DNA from: Syntrophobacterales bacterium
GTDB lineage: Bacteria > Desulfobacterota > Desulfobaccia > Desulfobaccales > 0-14-0-80-60-11
Assembly: GCA_023229795.1 (NCBI GenBank)
Contig: JALNYP010000037.1
Coordinates: forward strand, 1-35,886
Reading direction: 5' to 3'
DNA length: 35,886 bases
The notes below the pieces were generated by a model. The model saw nothing but the letters and a program-made list of their open reading frames with translations. It did not search any database and was not told where the DNA came from. Positions 8,423 to 16,570 of the stretch are shown piece by piece (positions within the stretch are counted from its first letter, which is position 1; every line of letters begins with the position of its first letter). Both the position numbers and the translations under genes were made by a program.

Positions 8423-8451
8423 AGGGGCGACCCGACGGGTCGCCCCTCCTT
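8423..8451 (+). terminator. intrinsic terminator
   Basis: GGGGCGACCC (8424-8433) and GGGTCGCCCC (8437-8446) form a perfect ten-base stem, extended by an A-T pair, with a three-base loop, followed by TCCTTTTA. It lies downstream of the RsbW-like gene and reads in its direction. The same GC-rich palindrome type is often dispersed as a repeat, so it may serve both roles. Confidence 0.65.
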
Positions 8452-8526
8452 TTATCCAGGCGAAGCTTAAAATACGGGAGATAACAGCCCTTGCAGAAAA
8501 TTCCCGCGGCCGTCTCGATAAGTCAG

Positions 8527-9717
8527 CTATTTTTCCAATAAGCGCGGCAGGAGATCGGCTCCCTGTTCCAACCGCAGCCCCGTGGCCTGGGCCGCGGCCT
8601 CGGTGTAAGGCCGGGGCGTATCTTTCGGGGTGCGGGAGTCATAGAGAATGAACGGCACCGGTTCATCCGTGTGGGTGCGCAGCGCCAACGGAGTCAGGTG
8701 GTCGCAGAGCACCAGGAGACGGTAGTCCCCCTGCTTCGCAAGGCCCTCCACCATGGGTCCCACCACCTTGGCGTCGAAGTCTTCGATGGCCTGGAGCTTG
8801 AGTTGCAGCTCGCCGCTGTGGCCCGCTTCATCCGGGGCCTCTACATGGACAAAGACCAGGTCCAGGTCCCGCAAGGCCTCTAAGGCCGCGGCCACTTTGC
8901 CGGCGTAATTGGTATCCAGAAAGCCCGTGGCCCCCGGGACCAGGATGGACGCTAACCCGGCGTATTTGCCGATGCCCCGGATCAGGTCCACCGCCGAGAT
9001 CACCGCGCCGGCCAGACCGAAGCGCTCGCCCAGGGTGGGCATCTGGGGAGAGCGGCCCTGGCCCCAGAGCCAGATGGAGGTAGCCGGCCGGTTGCCGGCC
9101 GCCAGCCGGCGGCGGTTAACTTCAAGGCCGGCCAGCACCGGCCAGGAAGCCCGGACCAGGTCCCACAGGGGCTTGGCCGCCGGGGTCATAAGGTGGCCCA
9201 CTTCCTTGCCGGTCCAGTCATGGGGCGGGTAGGTACGCCAGGCCGCGTCCCCCTGGGCCCACACCAGGAGATGGCGGTAGCTCACCCCCGGGTAAAAGTG
9301 GCGGCCGTCCCGGCCCAGGGCGGCTTCCAGCGCGGTGATGACTTCTTTGGCTTCCTCGCTGGTGATGTGCCCCGCGGCGTAGTCCTCCATAAGCAGATCG
9401 GACCCCTGGTGTCCCAGGGTTACCAGGTTGCAGCGAAAAGCCACCTCGACCGGACCCAGGTCCACCCCCAGGGCCGCGGCCTCCAGCGGCGCCCGGCCGG
9501 TGTGATAGCGCACCGGATCGTAGCCCATGATGGCCAGATTGGCGATGTCGCTGCCCGGCTCTTTTCCCGGGGGGATGGTGCGGGCGCAGCCCAGTTCCCC
9601 CCGCCGGGCCAGTTCGTCCAGATGCGGGGTGTGGGCCGCTTGCAGCGGGGTTTTGCCGCCCAACTCGGGCACAGGGTAATCCCCCATGCCGTCGCCGACC
9701 AGAATGACGTATTTCAT
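8527..9717 (-). CDS. apgM: ApgM-type phosphoglycerate mutase / proposed homoserine kinase
   Basis: A 396-residue enzyme of the alkaline phosphatase superfamily, ApgM type. Metal-binding D9 (VGDGMGD), the nucleophile Ser56 (PGSDIANLAIMGYDP), HVEAPDEAGHSG and the late CDHLTPLALRTHTDEPVPF block are present. Members either interconvert 3- and 2-phosphoglycerate without cofactor or, in a subgroup proposed from gene context (TIGR02535), act as homoserine kinase in organisms without ThrB. Homoserine dehydrogenase lies on the same strand 1.5 kb upstream, which favours the second role here; this is inference. No separate thrB is in the window. The ATG at 9717 matches the family start. Confidence 0.85.
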   Translation of the reverse strand: MKYVILVGDGMGDYPVPELGGKTPLQAAHTPHLDELARRGELGCARTIPPGKEPGSDIANLAIMGYDPVRYHTGRAPLEAAALGVDLGPVEVAFRCNLVTLGHQGSDLLMEDYAAGHITSEEAKEVITALEAALGRDGRHFYPGVSYRHLLVWAQGDAAWRTYPPHDWTGKEVGHLMTPAAKPLWDLVRASWPVLAGLEVNRRRLAAGNRPATSIWLWGQGRSPQMPTLGERFGLAGAVISAVDLIRGIGKYAGLASILVPGATGFLDTNYAGKVAAALEALRDLDLVFVHVEAPDEAGHSGELQLKLQAIEDFDAKVVGPMVEGLAKQGDYRLLVLCDHLTPLALRTHTDEPVPFILYDSRTPKDTPRPYTEAAAQATGLRLEQGADLLPRLLEK

Positions 9718-9880
9718 GAACCGGCCTGACTCCTGCTCAGCAAAGTAGACCTGAGAAATTTCCTCATGCCGGCGCGCTTATCGGCCCAGCCGCCAAGCGC
9801 GCTTCTTTCATCATAACTGTTAAGCCCCGGGTCAGGCAAGATGGCAAGAGCCGGGCCGGTTCAATTTTGCGGGGCGGGGA

Positions 9881-10291
9881 TCAACCGCCGCCCTGGGAAT
9901 CCACCCACATCTGGATAGCCTCGGGGTCCCAGCGCTCCTCCGAGACCTTGTGCTGGTCTTCGGAAATGCTGTTCTGGATGGCCAATTGCTGATACCGCTC
10001 ATAAGCCGCCTGGTCTCCCACAAAGCACGTCTTGGCCTCGGGGTCGGTGCACACCATATACACGGGCTTTTCCTGGTACTTATTCAGCACCACCTTCTTG
10101 GCCGGCAGGGTCTTAATATAGGCCACATGGGCGTCTTGGTCCGAGTGCAGTTTAAATCCGGACTGCCTGAGCAGGCCGGATTGGGATGTGGCCGTCGAGC
10201 CGTTGGTCGGCCCCGTGGCGCAGCCCGCCAGCAAGAAGCCGATAGCCGCGGTCAGGACTACCAAGAATAGCCAAGTCGCTCGATTCCGCAT
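9881..10291 (-). CDS. small lipoprotein, unknown
   Basis: 136 residues with a lipoprotein signal: a hydrophobic stretch to residue 21 and the lipobox LAGC with Cys24. The mature part has two more cysteines (C81, C89 in VCTDPEAKTC), which could form a disulfide in the periplasm, and an acidic C-terminus. AAGGAG lies nine bases before the ATG at 10291. It sits between the DUF4282 pair and apgM on the same strand. The family is not recognised. Confidence 0.7.
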   Translation of the reverse strand: MRNRATWLFLVVLTAAIGFLLAGCATGPTNGSTATSQSGLLRQSGFKLHSDQDAHVAYIKTLPAKKVVLNKYQEKPVYMVCTDPEAKTCFVGDQAAYERYQQLAIQNSISEDQHKVSEERWDPEAIQMWVDSQGGG

Positions 10292-10400
10292 GTTCTTGTT
10301 CTCCTTATCGTTTTAGTAAAGCCCTGGTGGCTTGTATTCCTAGTCTGGGTCTTTAGAGGGGTCTGCCGTCCACCGTTTTCTCCGGGTTGGCCGGCCGGTC

Positions 10401-10685
10401 TCAGGCCTCGGGCCGCCGCTCGATGCTATGCTTGATCTCCGTCAGGGTTTCGTTGATGCGAAAGAAGACGATCAAAATTTCGCAGTAAATCCGGACCGCC
10501 AGCGGCCCCAGCAGGAAGAGGAGCACCCCTTGCCACAGGTAGCGGCCCTGGCCCAACTGGTAATAATTGGCGCCATAGATAATCATGATGGCGCCGCCGA
10601 TGAGGCAGAGGATGACGCCGATCCAGAACACGATCTGGATGATCACCGGCGTGACCATAGTCCGAAACGACCAGAAATCGCTCAT
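10401..10685 (-). CDS. DUF4282 membrane protein, copy 2
   Basis: A 94-residue protein with two transmembrane helices (about residues 12-36 and 48-70) and a cytoplasmic charged tail, matching DUF4282 proteins of unknown role. The start MSDFWSFRTM is preceded by GGGGGAG; the frame stays open 14 codons upstream without support. It is nearly identical to the gene just upstream (10756-11061), differing at about nine positions over the first 93 residues, mostly conservative. This is a recent tandem duplication. The C-terminal tails differ (IERRPEA versus IERPAPQPTRPEAA). Confidence 0.8.
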   Translation of the reverse strand: MSDFWSFRTMVTPVIIQIVFWIGVILCLIGGAIMIIYGANYYQLGQGRYLWQGVLLFLLGPLAVRIYCEILIVFFRINETLTEIKHSIERRPEA

Positions 10686-10755
10686 GCTGATCTCCCCCCT
10701 GAAGGTGAAGCTTGGGGTCCAGGGCAATAATGAACCTAGGCCTGGCGGCCTTTTC

Positions 10756-11061
10756 CTAAGCCGCCTCCGGCCGGGTTGGTTGGGGCGCCGGGCGCTCGAT
10801 GGCGTGCTTGATCTCCGTCAAGGTCTCGTTGATGCGAAAGAAGATGATCAGGATCTCGCAGTAGACCCGGACCGCCAGCGGCCCCAGCAGGAAGAGCAGC
10901 ACCCCTTGCCACAGGTAGCGGCCCTGGCCCAACTGGTACTGGGTGGCGCCATAGATAATCATGATGGTGCCGCCGATGAGGCAGAGGACGACGCCGATCC
11001 AGAACACGATCTGGATGATTACCGGCGTGACCATGGTGCGAAATGAGCTGAAATCGCTCAT
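10756..11061 (-). CDS. DUF4282 membrane protein, copy 1
   Basis: A 101-residue paralog of the neighbour downstream, with the same two transmembrane helices and an extended Pro-rich tail. AAGGAG lies before ATG at 11061. The sequence around it (GGGAAAAGGAGATTCCC) lets GGGAA and TTCCC pair, placing the ribosome-binding site in the loop of a small hairpin. 70 bases separate this stop from the next copy's ATG, so both are likely one transcript. The function of the family is unknown. Confidence 0.8.
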   Translation of the reverse strand: MSDFSSFRTMVTPVIIQIVFWIGVVLCLIGGTIMIIYGATQYQLGQGRYLWQGVLLFLLGPLAVRVYCEILIIFFRINETLTEIKHAIERPAPQPTRPEAA

Positions 11062-11245
11062 GGGAATCTCCTTTTCCCGCTTTGGTTTCTGACCCGATCT
11101 CCCCTCTGTTAATGAGCTTCCCTTCTATCTCGACCAATAACACAATTTTCTTAAATCCAAAAGTTTAAAGTTATTTTCAGGCCTGAAAGGTGCGGGTGTG
11201 CGGCTCTATTCCCTGGGGCTGCTCTTCAAAAAGCTTCGCCGCCCC

Positions 11246-12571
11246 TTAGATCTGGGCGGCGTGCAGGTGCGGGTCTTCGATGCGGTAGAATACGGTGGGG
11301 GGGGAGACGATGGGCAACCGGTCGATCTCGGCCATGGCGGCGCGGGCGTCGGCCTCCCGGGCTTCATGGGTGATCATGACGATGGGCACCGTTCCCGCGG
11401 CTTCCCGGCCCTTCTGGATCACCGCGGCGATGCTGATGTTGTGTTTCCCGAGGATGCCCGAGACCTGAGACAGGACCCCGGGCCGGTCCAGGGCCGAAAA
11501 CCGCAGGTAGTAGTTGGTCACCAGGTCGTTGATGGGCTTGATAAGGCGATGGGTGTTCAGGGCCGATTCCCACCCCAGGGCCGGCACCCGGCCGGGGACC
11601 GCACAGATGAGATTGCGGGCCAGGTCCATGAGGTCGCTGACCACGGCGCTGGCCGTGGGCATCATGCCGGCTCCCTGGCCATAGAGGAGGATGGGCCCCA
11701 CCGCGTTGCCGGTGAGGTACACCGCGTTCATAGCGCCGCTGACATTGGCCAGCATGTGGTCCCGGGGCACCAGGGTGGGGTGGACCCGGGCCTCCACCCG
11801 ATGGCCGTCATCCCGGGTAATGGCCAGGAGTTTCATGCAGTAGCCGAATTCCCCGGCAAACTGCAAGTCCAGGGGGTCCAGCCGGCTGATCCCTTCCACC
11901 GCGATGGAGTCCAGGTCCAGGCGGGCGCCGTAAGACAGACTCATGAGGATGGCCAGCTTGTGGGCGGTGTCGATGCCCTCCACGTCCAGGGTGGGATCGG
12001 CCTCGGCATAGCCGTGGGCCTGGGCCTCGGCCAGGGCCTGGCCATAAGAAGCGCCGCTTTGGGTCATCTGGGTAAGGATATAATTGGCGGTGCCGTTTAA
12101 GATGCCGAACAACTCCTGAATCCGGTTGGCCGCCAACCCCTGGCGCAGGGCCAGGATAATGGGGATGCCCCCGCACACCGAGGCCTCGAACGCGATCTCC
12201 ACCCCTTTAGCCGCGGCCGCGGCCAGCAGGTCGTTGCCGTGGTGAGCCAGCAGGGCCTTGTTGGCGGTGACCACGTGCTTGCCCCGGTCGATGGCGCTCA
12301 AGACGTAATCTTTAGCCGCGCCGCAGCCGCCGATGAGCTCCACCACGATATCGATCTCCGGGTCATCCAGGATGTCCTCGGCCCGGGAAGTAACCTGATC
12401 CGGTGCCAGCGCCGCGGCGGCAAGCCGCGCCGGGTCCAGGTCCGCCGCCTTCTTCAGGACCAGGTGGGTTCCCAGGCGCCGAGCCAGCAGCTCTTTCTCT
12501 GCCGTGAGGAGGCGCACCACGCCGGTGCCTACCGTGCCCAAGCCGATGAGACCGATGTTAATGGCTTTCAT
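11246..12571 (-). CDS. hom: homoserine dehydrogenase with ACT domain
   Basis: This 441-residue cytoplasmic enzyme reduces aspartate semialdehyde to homoserine, the branch point to threonine and methionine. A Rossmann GxGxxG is at G10-G15 (IGLGTVGTG). The catalytic-domain blocks GILNGTANYILT and EADPTLDVEGIDTAHKL are present. A C-terminal ACT domain (from about residue 355, RFSALDRPGVLSQVSGIL) indicates feedback control by threonine, as in monofunctional bacterial enzymes. ATG at 12571 follows GAGG. It lies between the HEPN remnant and the DUF4282 pair, on the same strand as alaC and apgM. Confidence 0.95.
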   Translation of the reverse strand: MKAINIGLIGLGTVGTGVVRLLTAEKELLARRLGTHLVLKKAADLDPARLAAAALAPDQVTSRAEDILDDPEIDIVVELIGGCGAAKDYVLSAIDRGKHVVTANKALLAHHGNDLLAAAAAKGVEIAFEASVCGGIPIILALRQGLAANRIQELFGILNGTANYILTQMTQSGASYGQALAEAQAHGYAEADPTLDVEGIDTAHKLAILMSLSYGARLDLDSIAVEGISRLDPLDLQFAGEFGYCMKLLAITRDDGHRVEARVHPTLVPRDHMLANVSGAMNAVYLTGNAVGPILLYGQGAGMMPTASAVVSDLMDLARNLICAVPGRVPALGWESALNTHRLIKPINDLVTNYYLRFSALDRPGVLSQVSGILGKHNISIAAVIQKGREAAGTVPIVMITHEAREADARAAMAEIDRLPIVSPPTVFYRIEDPHLHAAQI

Positions 12572-12643
12572 TTACGGCCCTCAATCTCCATCTCCCAACC
12601 CCATACAGTCATACACGGTGCGCATTGTGCCCCTAAATTGGTA

Positions 12644-13316
12644 CTATGGACTAGTTCGATTATCATCCCATTTCTTATAACGTTCAATCAAATCATTTAG
12701 TGAGGCGCTGACCAACTCAAGAGTATTCCTCAGAAAGCTCTCCTCAATAATTACGAAGCCATCTATCAAAGAAATGCCAACTTTCTGCTTTTCCCAGCTT
12801 ATTATTTTTCGTTTTATCTCTGGTTTGAGCATTTCAATACGCCCATTCGCATGAGCAATAGCATTTCTAAGCACTGAAAGCATAGCAATTCTTTGCCAGA
12901 CTATTTTAACAGGGCAAAGCTCAAAATATAGGATGTTTTTAAAATATTTTTTTGCTCTATCGAGAAAATCATTCCTTAGATCATTAATGGAAATTGTAAT
13001 CGATTTTTGCTTTTGTATAAGTGATGCTATTTCAGTTACAGCTGATTCATAAATAGCATATAAAGATACCAAAAAAGGAGCACGGAATAACCTAGGTAGC
13101 AAAAATTCTTCTAGGTAATAAAACTCATGGTGTAAATACTGCCATTCCGGATTGTCGGGTGTTATTCTGCGGTCATCAATCTTTTTTTGTAATAACAGAC
13201 GTTCAAAAGCTGCTTTATTTTTTATATGCTCTTCTAAAAGCTTAAGATGATAATCTAAAGCGGATAATTCTAATTCAATATCAAGTAATCGGAAATCAAG
13301 AGTATTGATATCCCAT
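12644..13316 (-). pseudogene. HEPN-like protein gene, frameshift at the start
   Basis: An AT-rich gene unlike its neighbours. The frame ending at 12644 is open back to a stop at 13340, but it has no ATG or GTG and its only TTG is at 13102, inside the protein. A good start exists one frame away: ATG at 13316 with GGGG five bases upstream. Its next bases are GG before ATATC; removing one G joins it to the long frame (MDINTLDFRLLDIELELSAL...), giving 223 residues. The protein is mostly helical, with a coiled N-terminal half and a C-terminal RNAIAH (R-x4-H), the ribonuclease motif of HEPN domains. It could be a toxin-like RNase or a fragment of a stress system. The shift could be real decay or a base-count error in the G run. 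Confidence 0.6.
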
Positions 13317-13488
13317 TTTTTCCCCTTGTTCCCTAACCCCTACACAGAAATGTCAATTTTCTGCTAAGCTTCTTTTTGCCGTGAAAAAATATCACTTTGA
13401 ATTTATTTGGATTTCATAACATGACCTTGGGAACGAGATAACCACTCTACCCTAACCTTCTTACAGGGGGCTGGGAGGGGAGATTGAG

Positions 13489-13524
13489 GGGAGGGCGGGG
13501 GATGCGTCATCCCCCGGCCCTCCC
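13489..13524 (-). terminator. long hairpin after the aminotransferase
   Basis: On the minus strand, 13 bases past the aminotransferase stop, GGGAGGGC-GGGGGATG pairs with CATCCCCC-GCCCTCCC around a three-base loop, 16 pairs with one bulged base. There is no T run, so it may be a processing site or Rho-aided terminator as much as an intrinsic one. Confidence 0.55.
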
Positions 13525-13536
13525 TTCAAGTTAATC

Positions 13537-14754
13537 TCACTTCTCCGGGGCCGAGGCCACCCCTAATTCCTCCGGGCTCTTGCGCAGCACCTGGCGGAAA
13601 CCTCGGATGGCCTGGTTGGTGCGGTGTTCGTTTTCCACCAGGGCGAAGCGCACGTATTCGTCACCGAACTCGCCGAAGCCCAGGCCCGGGGCCACCGCCA
13701 CCTTGGCCTCCCGGATCATCATCATAGAGAACTCCACCGATCCCAGGTGCCGGAATTTTTTGGGGATGCGGGCCCAGACGAACATGGTGCCCTTGGGGGG
13801 CTCCACCCGCCAGCCGATGTTATGCAGGCCCCGGCACAGGACGTCCCGGCGCTTCTTATAGACCGCCACGGTCTGCTCCACGCAGTCGTAGGGGCCGTTC
13901 AAGGCGATGATGGAGGCGATCTGGATGGGCTGGAAGACGCCGTAGTCCAGGTAGCTTTTGATCCGGGTCAGGGCGTGCACCAGGCGCTGATTGCCGCAGA
14001 CGAACCCCATGCGCCAGCCGGGCATATTATAGCTCTTGGACAGCGAGAACAGCTCGACCCCCACCTCTTTGGCGCCGGGCACCTGGAGAAAGCTGGGGGC
14101 CTTATAGTCATCGAAGACCAGGTCGGCGTAGGCGAAATCATGGATGATATACACATGGTACTTGTGGGCATACTCCACGATGCGCTTGAAAAAGTCCACG
14201 TCCACGCACCGGGTGGTGGGGTTGTGGGGGAACGAAATAATCAGCATCGTGGGCCGGGGCCGGATGAGTTCGGTGATGTTGTGCAGATCATCGAAAAAGT
14301 CCCGGTCGTGGGCCAGGGGGATGCTCACCAGTTGCCCGCCGGAAATAACCACGGAGGCGGAGTGGATGGGGTAGGTGGGGTTGGGCACCAGCACCACGTT
14401 GCCGGGCTCCACCGTGGCCAGGACCAGGTGGGACAGCCCCTCTTTGGCCCCGATGGTAGCGATGGCCTCGGTTTCCGGATCGATGTCCACGTCATAGCGC
14501 CGCTTGTACCAGTCGGAAATGGCCACCCGCAGCCGGGTGATGCCTTTGGAGGCCGAGTAGCGGTGATTGGCCCCCTTGCCCGCGGCCTCGACAAGCTTGT
14601 CCACGATATGCTGGGGGGTGGGCAGGTCGGGGTTGCCCATCCCCAAATCGATAATGTCTTCTCCCCGGCGCCGGGCCATCATCTTCAAGGCGTTGACGGT
14701 GGCGAAGACATAGGGAGGCAGACGTTTCATCCGGGGGAATTCTTCAATGGCCAT
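13537..14754 (-). CDS. alaC: PLP-dependent aminotransferase, AlaC type
   Basis: A 405-residue fold-type I aminotransferase, most like the glutamate-pyruvate (alanine) transaminases named AlaC. Visible are the N-terminal MGNPDLPTP, the FPHNPTT loop, the PLP lysine near K240 (SLSKSYNMPGWRMGF) and the phosphate/carboxylate-binding RFALVEN region. ATG at 14754 is chosen because AAGGAG lies six bases upstream and MAIEEFPRMKRLP begins the family; the open frame extends 24 codons further without support. It heads the minus-strand block that continues with homoserine dehydrogenase and ApgM, and may supply alanine or serve aspartate-family synthesis. Confidence 0.85.
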   Translation of the reverse strand: MAIEEFPRMKRLPPYVFATVNALKMMARRRGEDIIDLGMGNPDLPTPQHIVDKLVEAAGKGANHRYSASKGITRLRVAISDWYKRRYDVDIDPETEAIATIGAKEGLSHLVLATVEPGNVVLVPNPTYPIHSASVVISGGQLVSIPLAHDRDFFDDLHNITELIRPRPTMLIISFPHNPTTRCVDVDFFKRIVEYAHKYHVYIIHDFAYADLVFDDYKAPSFLQVPGAKEVGVELFSLSKSYNMPGWRMGFVCGNQRLVHALTRIKSYLDYGVFQPIQIASIIALNGPYDCVEQTVAVYKKRRDVLCRGLHNIGWRVEPPKGTMFVWARIPKKFRHLGSVEFSMMMIREAKVAVAPGLGFGEFGDEYVRFALVENEHRTNQAIRGFRQVLRKSPEELGVASAPEK

Positions 14755-14906
14755 GCGCATCTCCTTAGGGCTAACAGAGCGATATTTCCAAGAAATTATT
14801 ATCCCAAAGCCCCCCGGCAAAGTCAAATGGGGATTGACCGGTTTTTGCGGGAAGTTTGGACCGGGGAGTCCGGTTTAAGGAATTACCAGGAGGCAATGGC
14901 TTGAAA

Positions 14907-14926
14907 GGCCGCCGGGATCGGCGGCC
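14907..14926. terminator. perfect GC hairpin
   Basis: GGCCGCCG and CGGCGGCC pair perfectly around GGAT between two minus-strand genes. It could end transcription of the TPR gene (15049-15846) on the minus strand, but no T run follows on either side. Confidence 0.35.
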
Positions 14927-14973
14927 CTGAGAGATTTGGTCAAGTCGACCCGGAGCAGAAAAGTAATTCCGTT

Positions 14974-15012
14974 CACCCCCACCCCAGCCCTCCCCCATCG
15001 AGGGAAGGGAGG
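14974..15012. repeat. C-rich dispersed repeat
   Basis: A C-rich block (CACCCCCACCCCAGCCCTCC from 14974) is followed by ATCGA and GGGAAGGGAGG, which can fold back on CCCTCCCCC. It resembles the blocks flanking the IS (3261-3288, 4851-4880), a family of palindromic intergenic repeats. Confidence 0.5.
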
Positions 15013-15048
15013 AAAAGGCAGGAACTGCTTTCATCTCTGGTTAAGAGC

Positions 15049-15846
15049 TTACTCCTCGAAATCCGAGGGTATGTGGCCCTTGATTAAGAGTGGACTGCCG
15101 GGAAAGGTCAGCATGGTTTTGACCGGCGGCTGCCAGTCCGTGGAGGTCCGGATCTTGAAGCGGTAATCCGAGAGCTCGCCGGCCAAGCCGGGGTCGATGC
15201 CTTTTAAAGCAAATAATTGCCGGGAAGCCGCCTGGTAGTCCCCCTGGGTGTAGTTAAGCAAGGCCAGGTTGTAGCGCGCCTGGGCCGCGTTCGGGTTTTG
15301 GCGCAGCACTTCCCGGAAGGTTTCCGCCGCCTGGTCCAGATGGTTCTCCCGGACGTAGAGGCACCCCAAATTATTACGGAGGGCCTCGGTCTCGGCCGGG
15401 GCCCCCTTGACCTGAAGACCGGCCTCCAGGGCCTCCCGGGCCGCGTCCAGGTTACCCTGTTCCAATAGCCCCGTCCCCTGCCGGTTGTATTCCGCGGCCA
15501 GCAGATTGCGGGCCTCGATAGACTTCGGGTTGAGTTTCACCGCCTGCTTGAGGGTGTCGATAGCCTGTCCGGTCTCCCCGAGTGCGCCCAGGGCCCGCGC
15601 CAGGCTATAGAGCGCCTTCCCGTCATTCGGTTTCAGCTTCAGGACCTGGTTGTACTCCGCCACGGCTTGCTTCGTCTTCCCCAGGCTCTCGTACTTCAAT
15701 CCCAGGTTGTAATGCGCCTGGGGGTCCTGCGGAGTGGCAGTCACCGCCTGTTTCAATTCCCACAGTCTGGGATTCTTCGCCGCCGCGGCCGGGCCCGCCG
15801 CCAGGCTCAACACCACAGTTGCCAGGATTACCAGATGGCTAATCAT
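15049..15846 (-). CDS. exported TPR-repeat protein
   Basis: 265 residues with a signal peptide (MISHLVILATVVLSLAAGPAAAA) and about five tetratricopeptide repeats from residue 39 (e.g. AHYNLGLKYESLGKTKQAVAEY, ALYSLARALGALGETGQAI, ARYNLALLNYTQGDYQAA). The C-terminal 40 residues carry no repeat. It is likely a periplasmic scaffold for protein contacts. GAGGAG precedes the ATG at 15846. It is a single gene, divergent from the small gene at 16002. The partner is unknown. Confidence 0.8.
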   Translation of the reverse strand: MISHLVILATVVLSLAAGPAAAAKNPRLWELKQAVTATPQDPQAHYNLGLKYESLGKTKQAVAEYNQVLKLKPNDGKALYSLARALGALGETGQAIDTLKQAVKLNPKSIEARNLLAAEYNRQGTGLLEQGNLDAAREALEAGLQVKGAPAETEALRNNLGCLYVRENHLDQAAETFREVLRQNPNAAQARYNLALLNYTQGDYQAASRQLFALKGIDPGLAGELSDYRFKIRTSTDWQPPVKTMLTFPGSPLLIKGHIPSDFEE

Positions 15847-16001
15847 TATAAGCTCCTCTGAAACGGCATCGCGCTGCCGGCTCCGAAATCCTCACCCCTC
15901 TCGCTTGCATTTTAGCACAAGCTTATTATTTTTAGGCAACAAGGATTGACTCGTAAAGAAAACCGGGACTCGGACCAAGACCTGATCAGACGGGAGGGAC
16001 T

Positions 16002-16265
16002 ATGACCAGGATGGAGCGTTTAAAACGGGAAGCCCGGCAGCTCGCCGATCGGCTGGGACATCGCCTGGAAAGATTTCGCCCGTCGGTGATTACCGCCGAC
16101 CCTCCGGCCCCGGGCCAGAGGCCGGCGGCGGTGGCGGCCTGCACCGTATGCGGCGCCATTGTGGTGGTGGACCCGGCCCCGCAGTCGGGCGGCGAGGCCC
16201 TGAGCGGGGAAGGCATAATCCGCCCTTGTGTGGCTATTGAGCAGGAAGGCCACGAGATGGCTTGA
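16002..16265 (+). CDS. small hypothetical protein with CxxC
   Basis: 87 residues; a basic N-terminal helix (MTRMERLKREARQLADRLGHRLERF) followed by CTVCG at 47-51 and a lone C76 and H84 near the end, which may bind a metal. GGGAGG five bases before ATG at 16002 supports translation. No family is recognised. Downstream 305 bases separate it from the TPR membrane protein. Confidence 0.55.
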   Translation: MTRMERLKREARQLADRLGHRLERFRPSVITADPPAPGQRPAAVAACTVCGAIVVVDPAPQSGGEALSGEGIIRPCVAIEQEGHEMA

Positions 16266-16570
16266 CCCGCGGGAACCGGCGATTCTGGCCGCTACGCGGC
16301 CGTCAAGAACACCAGCCCGCCATCGGGTCAATGCCTTCCGGGGTCACCGCCCTGCCCTTCCCCGGCGCCCGGCCCCCAGGCGGCGCCTCTCCCCCCCGGA
16401 GAGTTCGAGGCTCTAATTCATGGATTCAGAACCCGAGAATTAGTCTTTCCCTAATTGTCTTCCGCGCTCCCCAGATTAATAATTCAGATAATCGAAACCC
16501 GACCGACCAGCCCAGCAGGCTCAAACCGGAATTACTTCCCCAAGCCTTGGGAATACACTGGAGGGAGAGC
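16266..16570. other. intergenic stretch, no gene supported
   Basis: The frame of the downstream TPR protein stays open here, but the translated stretch is Pro/Arg-rich (e.g. RPPGGASPPRRVRG), has no ribosome-binding site before its ATG, and looks like shadow coding of GC-rich DNA. The right half is AT-richer (16430-16500) and may hold a promoter for the gene at 16571; no clear -35/-10 pair was found. Confidence 0.5.

Noticed and set aside
11198..12100. Open frame of 300 codons opposite homoserine dehydrogenase
   Set aside because: Antisense shadow of a certain gene, with typical His/Gly/Asp-rich composition.
13624..14904. Long open frame (426 codons) on the plus strand opposite the aminotransferase
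   Set aside because: It is antisense to a well-supported gene, is rich in Gly/His/Asp/Val in the way typical of shadow frames in GC-rich DNA, and resembles no family.
16262..16570. Longer N-terminus for the membrane TPR protein
   Set aside because: The extension is Pro/Arg-rich, lacks a ribosome-binding site and would put the membrane anchor over 100 residues in; the ATG at 16571 has a strong Shine-Dalgarno.
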